From Rhynchopus sp. YZ270_cl-10 (lineage: Eukaryota > Euglenozoa > Diplonemea > Diplonemida > Diplonemidae), in contig OZ037842.1 in assembly GCA_964035575.1 (NCBI GenBank), positions 496,001 to 560,000 on the forward strand: a DNA stretch of 64,000 nt. Direction: 5' to 3'. This document shows, piece after piece, positions 47,118 through 57,623 of this stretch. A model generated the notes under the pieces. The model was given only the letters and a program-made list of their open reading frames with translations. It was not told the origin of the DNA and did no database searches. The translations under genes and the position numbers were made by a program. Within the stretch, counting starts at the first letter, position 1, and each line of letters opens with the position of its first letter.

Positions 47118-47129
47118 TCACAGGTACAC

Positions 47130-47700
47130 AGATACACAGGTACACAGGTAAAACCCGTTAAAATTGTGTGTGAAAGTTAAAAATAGCTATATTTGCATTT
47201 CATTGAGGACACATAGGCCCACCAAGGGCAATTTTGTGATGTCAAAAAAATTTTTTTTTCGGCCCAAAAATTGACTTGTTTTCGGTAAAACCCACTAAAA
47301 ATTGTGGTACTCTAAACTGCGTTTTAGACCCCCACAGATGCTCAAAAGTGCCAAATTTTGCTTTTAATGGCCTCAAATCGTCGAAATTAGCCCTAAACGG
47401 GGGCAAAAAAAAATTTTCGAGAGTCCCTTTCCCTGGGAGGCTCCGTAATTACGTACCCTAGGGTACGTAATGACACTCCGTAAAGAGGGAGTGTCCTAAC
47501 ATGCCGTTTTACGGACCCTCGGGGTGTGCGGACCCCGCCGTGCAAAGGGTACCCCGCGCGGACCCTACCCAACCCTGTGGGGTACCCCCTGGGGTAGCCC
47601 ACGCGAGGGGGTACCCCCCGCGGACCCTACCCTGCGGGGTACCCCTTTTGGGGGTACCCCCGGGGGTACCCCCAAAAGGGTCCGCTGGGCCACCGTGAGG
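47130..47700. repeat. Second shared block, copy 2, and G/C palindromes
   Basis: 47130-47540 is the counterpart of 43091-43580. It is followed by dense GGGGTACCCC and CGCGGACCCT palindromes up to 47690. Confidence 0.8.
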
Positions 47701-47999
47701 GACTGCGCTGGAACGCGTTTTTTGGGGCCAGAACTCTAGTTTCTCCGCCGGAGGCCCCCAACTTGCCGTGAACTCCCGGCGCGCGTAGCGCGCCGGGCTC
47801 GGGACGTATTTACCTTTTATGTACAAAATCACGATTCTTCATCAAAAATCGTACCCAATGAAGGAGCGCGGAAACACTGATTTTGGGTTTGAAAAAGTTC
47901 TGTTGATGGTCAAAAAATATTTTTCGCGCTTCGCGCGAAAACCCCTGCAAAGCTCCTTCTCGTGGCCTCCGGCGGAGAGACGCATGTTCCCCAAGCCCG

Positions 48000-48246
48000 G
48001 TCAGAGTTCCTCCGAATCAGCGACATTTGCTCTTTCCCTGTGCATTGTACTCTTCGGTGGCCAGTGCAGGTGGCCGTCCAGAATCCGCATTGGGTGTCAG
48101 CCTTCTTATCGGTAAAGCAGCGGTCATGGTACCCAAAGGTTCCTGGCGAAGCCACGGTACGCAACATTTCTAAAAAATGTTCCCATAAAATGGAACTGCG
48201 TTGGTGGGATACATACTTGCGCCGCAGGCGCACGGTACGCAACTTT
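48000..48246 (-). repeat. Dispersed repeat with GCGTACCGTG hairpins (partial, reverse)
   Basis: TTCCTGGCGAAGCCACGGTA and GCGCCGCAGGCGCACGGTAC are the reverse of the two hairpin sites seen at 30330. The big octamer array starts right at the TTGCGTACC boundary. Confidence 0.65.
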
Positions 48247-48248
48247 TT

Positions 48249-48943
48249 CCATCATGTCATCATGTCATCATGTCATCATGTCATCATGTCATCATGTCAT
48301 CATGTCATCATGTCATCATGTCATCATGTCATCATGTCATCATGTCATCATGTCATCATGTCATCATGTCATCATGTCATCATGTCATCATGTCATCATG
48401 TCATCATGTCATCATGTCATCATGTCATCATGTCATCATGTCATCATGTCATCATGTCATCATGTCATCATGTCATCATGTCATCATGTCATCATGTCAT
48501 CATGTCATCATGTCATCATGTCATCATGCCATCATGCCATCATGCCATCATGCCATCATGCCATCATGCCATCATGCCATCATGCCATCATGCCATCATG
48601 CCATCATGCCATCATGCCATCATGCCATCATGCCATCATGCCATCATGCCATCATGCCATCATGCCATCATGCCATCATGCCATCATGCCATCATGCCAT
48701 CATGCCATCATGCCATCATGCCATCATGCCATCATGCCATCATGCCATCATGCCATCATGCCATCATGCCATCATGCCATCATGCCATCATGCCATCATG
48801 CCATCATGCCATCATGCCATCATGCCATCATGCCATCATGCCATCATGCCATCATGCCATCATGCCATCATGCCATCATGCCATCATGCCATCATGCCAT
48901 CATGCCATCATGCCATCATGCCATCATGCCATCATGCCATCAT
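48249..48943. repeat. (ATCATGYC)n octamer array, about 87 copies in two homogeneous blocks
   Basis: 48249-48527 is pure ATCATGTC (about 35 copies); 48528-48943 is pure ATCATGCC (about 52 copies), with a single switch point. Because 8 is not a multiple of 3, all three forward frames are open; the resulting His/Cys/Met-rich peptides are not genes. Confidence 0.97.
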
Positions 48944-49410
48944 GCACCCCCCGTGGCATGATGGTGGCATGATGAAGGGGAAAAAAAAATCCCCCAAAAA
49001 CGTGGGATGAATGGCATGATGGTTAGCAAAAGGCCTGCTAACAACGCAGAAACAAAATTTTTTTTGAAAAAAAAATGGGTGTTTTTGTGGTGGGTTGATG
49101 GTGGGATGATGGTTTATGGTCGGGGGGGGGGGGGGGGAAAGCCATTTTCCGTGGGTTGATGGATGATGGTTAGCGTCAGGCCTGCTGAACAAAAGACACA
49201 AAATAGGGGGGAGGGAGGGAAACGAAAAAAATTTTTCACAAAGGTGTGGAGGAAGAAGAAAAGAAAGCGAATACAAACGAAAAAAAACAGTGTTTTTTCT
49301 GAATGTATTGTTGTTGTTCCAAGAAAAGCTCTTGCGTCGGTTTTTACTTACAAAAAAACTTTGGCGGAACTACCCCCTTAACAAAGTTCTCCTCAACAAA
49401 TAAAGAAAGG

Positions 49411-49450
49411 TTTATTCGGTGACCCCAAGCCTCTCGTGCTTAGTCACCTT
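49411..49450 (-). repeat. Loop-hairpin element, type A
   Basis: Outer stem AAGGTGAC/GTCACC is fully Watson-Crick here (G-C where the reference has G-U); inner stem CTAAGC/GCTTGG, loop ACGAGAG. Confidence 0.65.
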
Positions 49451-49881
49451 AACAAAAGGAAGTGGGGGTGAAGTTATTTGGTAATTTTTTCGGCACCCCA
49501 TATCTGGGGGGGGAAAAGTTATTTGGGAAAATAGATATTATTTGGGGGTAAACTTATTCGGGAGTCCTTTAAACTGAAACGGAGACAAGACACGTGTAAA
49601 TATAGATGCAAATAATGTGAATAGATTGGCGCAATCGGTGTGGGTGCTGAGAGGAGTATCACACAGAGACCCCAGACACGTGCACGATGTAGCTTTGCCG
49701 TGTTTGCAACACTGTACGGTCCATTTTTACTTGGAATTCACTCTCGTCACTTTTGCGCTGACTGTTGTTTATTATTATTTGAACACACAAACACTTGCTT
49801 CATAAGAATATGAAAAGGGTTCAAAAGTAATAACCAAAATGCACACAGTGTGCTACCTCTTTGCTGCAGACATCTTCAAGG

Positions 49882-50048
49882 CAAGTGTCCAGCAAGAGAG
49901 TGAGGCTAATCGCAGTGTATACCACCGCTCATCGCCAGCACTCCACATTCCGACGTGGTGGGAGTAAATGTCTGAGAAGAATCTCCAGAACAAAACCAGG
50001 GGCACACAACAACTCTTTGGACGTCAAATGCGGCCAGTGGCAACATAT
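49882..50048. repeat. 3' flank shared by copies E and F
   Basis: Matches 53806-53988 (for example CGCCAGCACTCCACATTCCG and GACGTCAAATGCGGCCAGTG). It ends 60 bp before the stop of copy E but 400 bp before that of F, where about 330 bp are extra. Confidence 0.75.
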
Positions 50049-50105
50049 TAGAGTACGATAGTTAGTTCCAGTCGTCAATGAGACTGGCATTGAGTGGAGC
50101 AGTGC

Positions 50106-52730
50106 TTAGGCATCCCCTGCAGCAAGGGCCAAATCACCAACGTATGCAAGACGAATAGGAACAGGAGCACTCCCACTGATGCGCGCCGTTGAAAGCATCT
50201 TCTTAACCAACTCAAGACCCTCAGCTGTGCACCCTTTCAGAGCCTCCTCAGCCTCGTCCAGCTTGTTGTCATACAGCAGCACCACAGCTGAGTTCATCTT
50301 CGTGTACGGGTCCTGAGCAGCTGCGCTTTCCAGTTGGTACATCCACTCCTCGTTTTGTCCTGCCTCCCGAGCAGCAACAACCTCACTCAGCAAAGTGGTC
50401 TTCCCGTCGGCACGTTTCGCCTTCACGAAGCTGCGGATGGTGAAGTGCGAGTCAATCGCCTTCCCCACATCACCATCCGCCAGGACACCGACACCCCACT
50501 TGCTTCCACAACGCTCGAGGGAACGTACGTCTGTTGCGACAGACCCAATCACACCGTACTTCTTCAGCCCTGTGCAACCCACAGTCCCGCACACTGCACT
50601 GCCTGACCCAATGGCCACGTTGACGGAAATGCCAGAATTCATGTGATTCCGCACAGCAAGTGCGTACTCTGCAGCATGCACTTTGTGTAACCCACAGCTA
50701 GTGACTGTGTTGAAGCACACGGTGACTTTGTCACCCGACATGTCGTCCACAATGCCACGTGCCGCCTTCGCTGACTCGAGGAGAACCTCCAAGTACGAGC
50801 TGAGTGTGCTGACGACCTTGTTCTGTTCAGTGGCGTGGAGGGAATTTATGTTCGACAGAGCAATCGACACGTGCTTCGATTTTACAGCAACTCCGAACGT
50901 GGCAGCTGCTGCCGATCGCAATGAATGCGAAGTTTCAGAAATAGCACTCCCGCTATTTTTTGAACGGTCCTTGCTCACTATTCCAGTTGATGTGTCTCCT
51001 TCTGCTTCCGTCTCTTCTGTCGCACTGTCAACAAGCACACTCTGTGGAAGGTACTGACGGTACTCAACAAGGTTTTTCATCATCTGTTTGAAGGACTTCT
51101 CCATGCCATGAACTTCTGAGAGTGAACTCAGTGGTCGAGCAGCGTCAACGTGATCTAAGTCCATAATAGCAACGTGTGACATGTCCTCCATGAGTTGGAT
51201 CAGAGGCTTTGTGATGCGGAAGACAAGGTACACCGTCAGCCCAATAGGGATCAGCGCAGCAACGACAACAACAATGTAGAGAATCATGCGTGCCTTTTCA
51301 AGGTCGTCGTCCACTTTGGATTCAGACTTGCGGATGTTCTCCTGTGTTGCTGTGTTCAGGGCGTCCACCTCACCAAGGATGTACTCCCTGTCAATCAGCG
51401 CCACCACGTACCAGTTCAGACCACGTCCGTTGTCCATCACACGGACTTTTGCATAGAAGCCTTCACCCGCAGCAGAACGGTTTGTGCGCAGTGTCAGGAA
51501 GTAAGGAGCAGACTTTGAGGCTTGTATCTCTGCAAGTGTCACATTGGTTCCGTTCACAGGCACAGGCTCCAGCAGGTGGACACCGACATTCCTCACAATC
51601 TCGTCGGAACAGTTGCTGATGTGGATTGGTTTATTGAGGGCTACGGTTGGGTACCTCTCATCGACGTACCGGACCATCGCACTGTAGTGTGAGTGGAATG
51701 CATTGCATCAAATACAGCAACAAACATACCTTCCGTGCGATGTGGATGCAATGAATCCCGCCTGACCACCACCTCCTGGACTGGTCCAGTCGACCCGCAC
51801 CATTGCGAACACACGACCCAGAGAGCCTTGACCGAGGTCCAATGCTTGCAGGAACACTGTGATCTTCCGCATATCTGCACCAGTGTGCAAGGCACCAAGT
51901 CGTTCACCGGTGAGTACGTTTGCGTAGGCACACTGCGAGACGATACCGACATATCTTCCAATGGTGACGAGAGGGGTGAACATCGACGCACCGATGGGGA
52001 GGTAGTTGAGGAGCTGGAGGTGAATGTCTATGAGGTTGTACGTGGGGGTGCGGCAGGGTGGCTCCATGGAAGTGCCGTTGGTTGCGAGCGCAAGCTCGCC
52101 TTGTCCGAAGCAGGTAATTGGAAGAACACGATCGTCCACAGGGGGATAGCCATAAACATCACCAGAGCCGTCAGTCTTGATATTAGCCTGTGCAGCGCGC
52201 ATGAGGGCAGGGACACCGCCAGGCTTGTCATAGAAAGTGCCATTGTTCACATTCGCAAAGAAGTGGTGGTACGCATCATCCGGTTTCCCCAGCGTCAGCT
52301 CGCTCTCGAAGATCTGTATGGTCTGATGCTGCAGAGTGACAATGCCTATGCCATCGTAGTGCGAAAAAGTCTTCACCAAATGGTAGAACTCCCGTCGAAA
52401 ACCGTAGATGAAGTCCCAATCCGAGATGACGTTTGGTTGCGTCATCATACGCGCAACAAGCGAGTCGGTGGTGTCCGACTGCACCTGGAAAAACGCCACA
52501 AACTGGTTGACAGTACTCGTCACCTGTTGGTTGAGATAGTCCTCCACAACCTTGATCATCGTGCTCTGCCCCACATCAAACGCAGCCTTCACAGAAGTGT
52601 CGCGTGACGTCTGTGTGTTCGACAGTGCCGTGTCCCCACTCCACACAGCAAGCGATGTGCACAGCGTCGCCACCACAACAATGCACACCACCACCAGACC
52701 CACATTCAGTGCACGGATTGAGACAATCAT
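50106..52730 (-). CDS. Receptor-type pseudo-nucleotidyl cyclase, copy E
   Basis: Exons 52730-51730 and 51681-50106 give 858 residues. The single 48-nt intron (GTATGT...CTACAG, phase 2) sits exactly where intron 1 lies in A-D; intron 2 of A-D is absent. The N-terminus MIVSIRALNVGLVVVCIVVV is the anchor. The sensor region is related to A-D but clearly diverged. The membrane segment and HAMP-like region are almost identical to A-D even in DNA. The cyclase homology domain is only about half identical to A-D: LSNINSLH at the first metal site (Ser instead of Asp), DDMSGD, YGVIG and GSVATDVRSLERCG (Thr and Ser at the Asn and Arg positions). It ends LALAAGDA. I infer a second subfamily of catalytically degenerate receptors. 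Confidence 0.92.
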
Positions 52731-53044
52731 GGTTTTAGTCGGGGTTCCCCAATGTGTGTGGAACACCTTGATCCTGAAGGAGTTGTGTGCGTAGCAACAA
52801 GGGTTTTGGTGTCAAAAACAAACAGGCATAGGTGGATGGGGTGTGAAGATGTGTTTTTCTATTTGAACGCACAAACACTTGTTTCATAAGAATATGAAAA
52901 GAGGTTCAAAACATTGGGGCAATTCCTGAGAAGAAGACTGACCTGCAGTGCAACACAGCCTTTCAAAATATCACCCCAATATCGCTACACCTCAGGCCAG
53001 AAGCAATGTCGTGTTTTCGCGACCTCACAAAAAGTAAAGAGAAG

Positions 53045-53092
53045 TTGAAAGTGCAAACGCCTCACCGTACACCGGCGGACGCAGGACCCTGG
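53045..53092 (-). repeat. Type-C element
   Basis: GTTGAAAGTGCAAACGCCTC, then ACACCGGCGGACGCAGGACC. It keeps the family core and lacks the T-arm-like part. Confidence 0.5.
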
Positions 53093-53392
53093 TACGCAGA
53101 TGAGTTCATGGAGGGTCTCATGCCCAGTCACATTTCTGCGAAGATAGCAATTTTGATACTGTCCTGGCTTGTTTCTCTCGAAACGCAAAGTTTGCAGTCC
53201 AGGACAGTCCCCTCCCTTTTGAACTACGATAGGCACCCCTGACAGATGAATGAAAGGTGTTTTGAAATCGAAAACGTATGACCTACCAGACGCTTGCATC
53301 ACGAGGGGGTGTTGTAAACACTGTTGCACACCTCGCGTCACACTGTATAGGGTCTGCATAGGCCTGTATAAAGTCGCACAGAAAGAGTTAAA

Positions 53393-53520
53393 AAGATGAG
53401 TCCAAGCCTTTTGTGCTTGGTCACCTTGAACGCAGTGGAAAGACAAGAGAATACCTATGTGATGCAACCTCTGACTCTGACTGACCCACGCACCAAGATG
53501 AAAGCATCATGAGTACCCGC
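53393..53520 (-). repeat. Type-A hairpin (53393-53427) and type-G remnant (53470-53515)
   Basis: The hairpin stem is CCAAGC/GCTTGG: both partners of one pair differ from the reference CTAAGC/GCTTAG, a compensatory change. The loop is ACAAAAG. The G remnant has CCAAGATGAAAGCATCATGA. Confidence 0.6.
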
Positions 53521-54387
53521 AAACACACAGAAGGTGAAAAAAGGAAACCTAGTGACTTGCCCGTACCAAGTGTAAACGGGGGCGGTACACAACCGCTCCT
53601 CGGCCGGTCACAGGTACTCCCGTTACTCAATCCAAATGAATGAATGTCGACACAAGAACAGGGGTAATGAATAAAAGGTGTATTGAGATGTACTCAACAG
53701 AATTGAAAGGTTTATAGGATGAGTCCCAGTGTTGCTACTTGTGCATCAAGGACGAGTGTGTTGCCGATGCACGGACGTCGCCTCGCCGTTGTTTGCACGC
53801 AGTGTGCAAGTGTCCAACAAGAAAATGAGGCTAATCTGGAATGCGAACTGGGCAGTGTATACCACCGCTCATCGCCAGCACTCCACATTCCGACGTGGTG
53901 GGAGTAAATGTCTGAGAAGAATCTCCAGAACAAAACCAGGGGCACACAACAACTCTTTGGACGTCAAATGCGGCCAGTGGCAACATAAAATGGAGTACCA
54001 TAGTTAGTCCCAGTCGTCAATAAGTCTGACGCGTGACTGTGGCAGGACGCAAATTCTGCAAAAATTGTATGTGGTGAATGCTCACGTGCAGACATCTTCA
54101 AGCATAGGGCACACTCTGTGTACGTTCTCTCAACAGAAGCATAAAATGGCGTACTGCAAAGCTTTTGACGCAAATTTATTGACGATGCACAAATACAAAG
54201 TAGACAAAGTAGAAGCAAGCCTGGTTTGCATAAACAAACAGACAGTTTGTTGGCATCATGGGTGACACAGGGTAATGAGTCCTCTGACGTAGCTTCGGTG
54301 CTCACATCACCTTCGCTACACATTTGAAGGTCACGCTTCAGCAATCCGGTCATGAGGTCGTGGTGGCGTGCTTGAGTGGAGCAGTGC

Positions 54388-57011
54388 TTAGGCATCCCCT
54401 GCAGCAAGGGCCAAATCACCAACGTATGCAAGACGAATAGGAACAGGAGCACTCCCACTGATGCGCGCCGTTGAAATCATCTTCTTAACCAACTCAAGAC
54501 CCTCAGCTGTGCACCCTTTCAGAGCCTCCTCAGCCTCGTCCAGCTTGTTGTCATACAGCAGCACCACAGCTGAGTTCATCTTCGTGTACGGGTCCTGAGC
54601 AGCAGCGCTTTCCAGTTGGTACATCCACTCCTCGTTTTGTCCTGCCTCCCGAGCAGCAACAACCTCACTCAGCAAAGTGGTCTTCCCGTTGGCACGTTTC
54701 GCCTTCACGAAGCTGCGGATGGTGAAGTGCGAGTCAATCGCCTTCCCCACATCACCATCCGCCAGGACACCGACACCCCACTTGCTTCCACAACGCTCGA
54801 GGGAACGTACGTCTGTTGCGACAGACCCAATCACACCGTACTTCTTCAGCCCTGTGCAACCCACAGTCCCGCACACTGCACTGCCTGAGCTAATGGCCAC
54901 GTTGACGGAAATGCCAGAATTCATGCGATTCCGCACAGCAAGTGCGTACTCTGCAGCATGCACTTTGTGTAACCCACAGCTAGTGACTGTGTTGAAGCAC
55001 ACGGTGACTTTGTCACCCGACATGTCGTCCACAATACCACGTGCCGCCTTCGCTGACTCGAGGAGAACCTCCAAGTACGAGCTGAGTGTGCTGACGACCT
55101 TGTTCTGTTCAGTGGCGTGGAGGGAATTTATGTTCGACAGAGCAATCGACACGTGCTTCGATTTTACAGCAACTCCGAACACAACAGTTGCAACCGGCAC
55201 TATTGAACTGCACGAAGTCAGGGATGAGGCAGAATGTTCGCCACTTGAGCGATCTTTTCCTGTTTTAGATTGAGTGATGTCGTCTGCTTCCGTCTCTTCT
55301 GTCGCACTGTCAACAAGCACACTCTGTGGAAGGTACTGACGGTACTCAACCAGGTTTTTCATCATCTGTTTGAAGGACTGCTCCATTGCACACACTTCTG
55401 AGAGTGAACTCAGTGGTCTGGAAGCATCAACACTACTTAAATCCATGACAGCAACGTGCGACATGTCCTCCATGAGTTGGATCAGAGGCTTTGTGATGCG
55501 GAAGACAAGGTACACCGTCAGCCCAATAGGGATCAGCGCAGCAACGACAACAACAATGTAGAGAATCATGCGTGCCTTTTCAAGGTCGTCGTCCACTTTG
55601 GATTCAGACTTGCGGATGTTCTCCTGTGTTGCTGTGTTCAGGGCGTCCACCTCACCAAGGATGTACTCCCTGTCAATCAGCGCCACCACGTACCAGTTCA
55701 GACCACGTCGGTTGTCCATCACACGGACTTTTGCATAGAAGCCTTCACCCGCAGCAGAACGGTTTGTGCGCAGTGTCAGGAAGTAAGGAGCAGACTTTGA
55801 GGCTTGTATCTCTGCAAGTGTCACATTGGTTCCGTTCACAGGCACAGGCTCCAGCAGGTGGACACCGGCATTCTTCACAATTTCGTCGGAACAGTTGCTG
55901 ACATGTATTGCTGCCATGAAAACTGCCTCCACAAGATTGGGGTCTACGTACGGAGCATAGCACTGTAGTGTGAGTGGAATGCATTGCATCAAATACAGCA
56001 ACAAACATACCTTCCGTGCGATGTGGCTGCAACAAAGCCCGCCTGACCACCACCTCCTGGACTGGTCCAGTCGACCCGCACCATTGCGAACACACGACCC
56101 AGAGAGCCTTGGCCGAGGTCCAATGCTTGCAGGAACACTGTGATCTTCCGCATATCTGCAGCACTGTACACGGCACCAAGTCGTTCACCGGTGAGGACGT
56201 TTGTGTAGACAGCGCGCGAGGAGACACCGACGTATCCGCCCGCTTCAACGAGAGCACCGTACGTCGCCACACCAATGGGGAGGTGGGCCATCCCGTGCAG
56301 TTGGCTAGCGACATTATCGGAAAAGGGGATGCGGCAGGGTGGCTCCATGGAAGTGCCGTTGGTCGCAAGCGCTAGTGCCCCTACTGGCAAGCAGTCTTGC
56401 GCAGCAACGTAGTCCACCGGGCTCGGATAGCCATAAACATCACCGGAGCCATCATTCATGACATCGGCAATTGCAGCACGATACCTTGCAGGGATACCGT
56501 CGGGCTTGTCATAGAAGGTGCCATTGTTCACCATCGCCATGAAGTGGTGGTACGCATCATCCGGTTTCCCAAACGACAACTCGCTCTCGAAGATCTGCAT
56601 GGTCTGATGCTGTGTGGTAATAAGCCCGAGGATATCAATTTGGTCAAACGTCTTCACCAAATGGTAGAACTCCCGTCGAAAACCGTAGATGAAGTCCCAA
56701 TCCGAGATGACGTTTGGTTGCGTCATCATACGCGCAGCAAGTGAGTCAACGAGGTTCATTTGCACAACAAAAAATGCTGAAACGTGGTTGACAGTGCTCG
56801 TCGCCTGTTGGTTGAGATAGTCCTCCACAACCTTGATCATCGTGCTCTGCCCCACATCAAACGCAGCCTTCACAGAAGTGTCGCGTGACGTCTGTGTGTC
56901 CGACAGTGCCGTGTCCCCACTCCACACAGCAAGCGATGTGCACAGCGTCGCCACCACAACAATGCACACCACCACCAGACCCACATTCAGCGCACGGATT
57001 GAGACGATCAT
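54388..57011 (-). CDS. Receptor-type pseudo-nucleotidyl cyclase, copy F
   Basis: Exon 1 is 57011-56011 (phase 2 at a GTATGT donor). Exon 2 ends at the stop at 54388. Its acceptor is uncertain. The one homologous to copy E (exon from 55962) leaves the frame shifted by one base, because CCGG in E is CCG here. A downstream acceptor, GTCAG before 55897, restores the frame (113-nt intron) and gives 836 residues, losing about 21 residues of the sensor region. So F may be a freshly broken gene, contain a sequence error, or have moved its splice site. All other domains are open and match E: same anchor, membrane segment, HAMP, degenerate cyclase motifs (LSNINSLH, SGD, VATDVRSLER) and end LALAAGDA. 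The linker after HAMP is again different. Confidence 0.85.
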
Positions 57012-57237
57012 GGTTTTCGTTGTTATTTTTTTGACTTCCTTTTGAAGCGGCGATAGCGGAATGTTGGGGTGGGTCAGATGCAACTAAATTATATCTTTTT
57101 TTTGTTCTCGGTCCGGAGGAAAGTGGCCGGGGGGGAAGGCTAGGCCTTATGTACTCTAAGGAAGTCAACTCAGAGCAAAGTTAACCACGTGCGGAACAGA
57201 GGCACGCAAAATAAAGAGAAAATAGAAAAGAACTTTC

Positions 57238-57312
57238 AGATGAACGTAAGCCTCGTTTAACTTAGAGAAGAAGTGATAAGGTGAACCCAAGTCTCTCATG
57301 CTTTGTTACTAT
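57238..57312 (-). repeat. Two loop-hairpins (57238-57267 and 57278-57312)
   Basis: The first is CTAAG...TAAG with a shortened loop region. The second is AAGGTGAACCCAAGTCTCTC on the plus strand with loop ATGAGAG on the minus strand and a weakened stem. Confidence 0.45.
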
Positions 57313-57530
57313 CATTTTAATAAAAGGAAGCGTCACACCGAACACCGTAGCTGTGTTTGCTGTGTCAGGTGGGAAAGACTGTCAGGCCGCTTTCGGCTTC
57401 AGGATTATCCACCTTAACCATGTGAAGCTTCCTTCACCCTAGACACACAACTGCTTCTCTCCGGTGTGGTGCAATGTTTGTGGCTTTTTTTTTTTTGCAT
57501 CGCGTTGCTTAGTAAAGAGAAAAATTTGAA

Positions 57531-57559
57531 AAGATGCGTGCCTTAAGTGCACACATCTA
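57531..57559 (-). repeat. Loop-hairpin element, type B
   Basis: AGATGTGTGC-ACTTAAG-GCACGCATCT on the minus strand, a 10-pair stem with one G-U and no bulge. Confidence 0.55.
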
Positions 57560-57623
57560 GGGGAACATATTCCCACCCCACCCCTCCCCAGAATCACCCC
57601 ACCCTAAACAGAAAGCAAGACAA

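Larger units (their letters stand above)
37565..50105. other. Repeat-dominated interval
   Basis: 37565-37941 repeats the 5' flank of copy C. From 38.2 to 40.1 kb I see only repeat modules and A/T runs plus an unrecognised minus-strand frame near 38.76-39.21 kb (Cys-rich, part of a repeat). 40.1-47.7 kb is a duplicated satellite-rich unit, 48.2-48.9 kb a large 8-bp tandem array, and 49.6-50.05 kb sequences shared with flanks of copies C and F. Confidence 0.6.
52731..54387. other. Intergenic region between copies E and F
   Basis: It holds a type-C element, a type-A hairpin, a type-G remnant and the flank shared with copy E (53806-53988). No gene is recognisable. Confidence 0.6.
57012..57623. 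other. Intergenic region upstream of copy F
   Basis: Three loop-hairpins lie here; otherwise nothing coding is seen. Confidence 0.6.

Noticed and set aside
48249-48943. CRISPR array
   Set aside because: Contiguous tandem repeat without spacers in eukaryotic DNA.
47962-48972. Three overlapping plus-strand frames of up to 336 codons (His/Cys/Met-rich)
   Set aside because: Produced by the 8-bp tandem array, which is open in all three frames.
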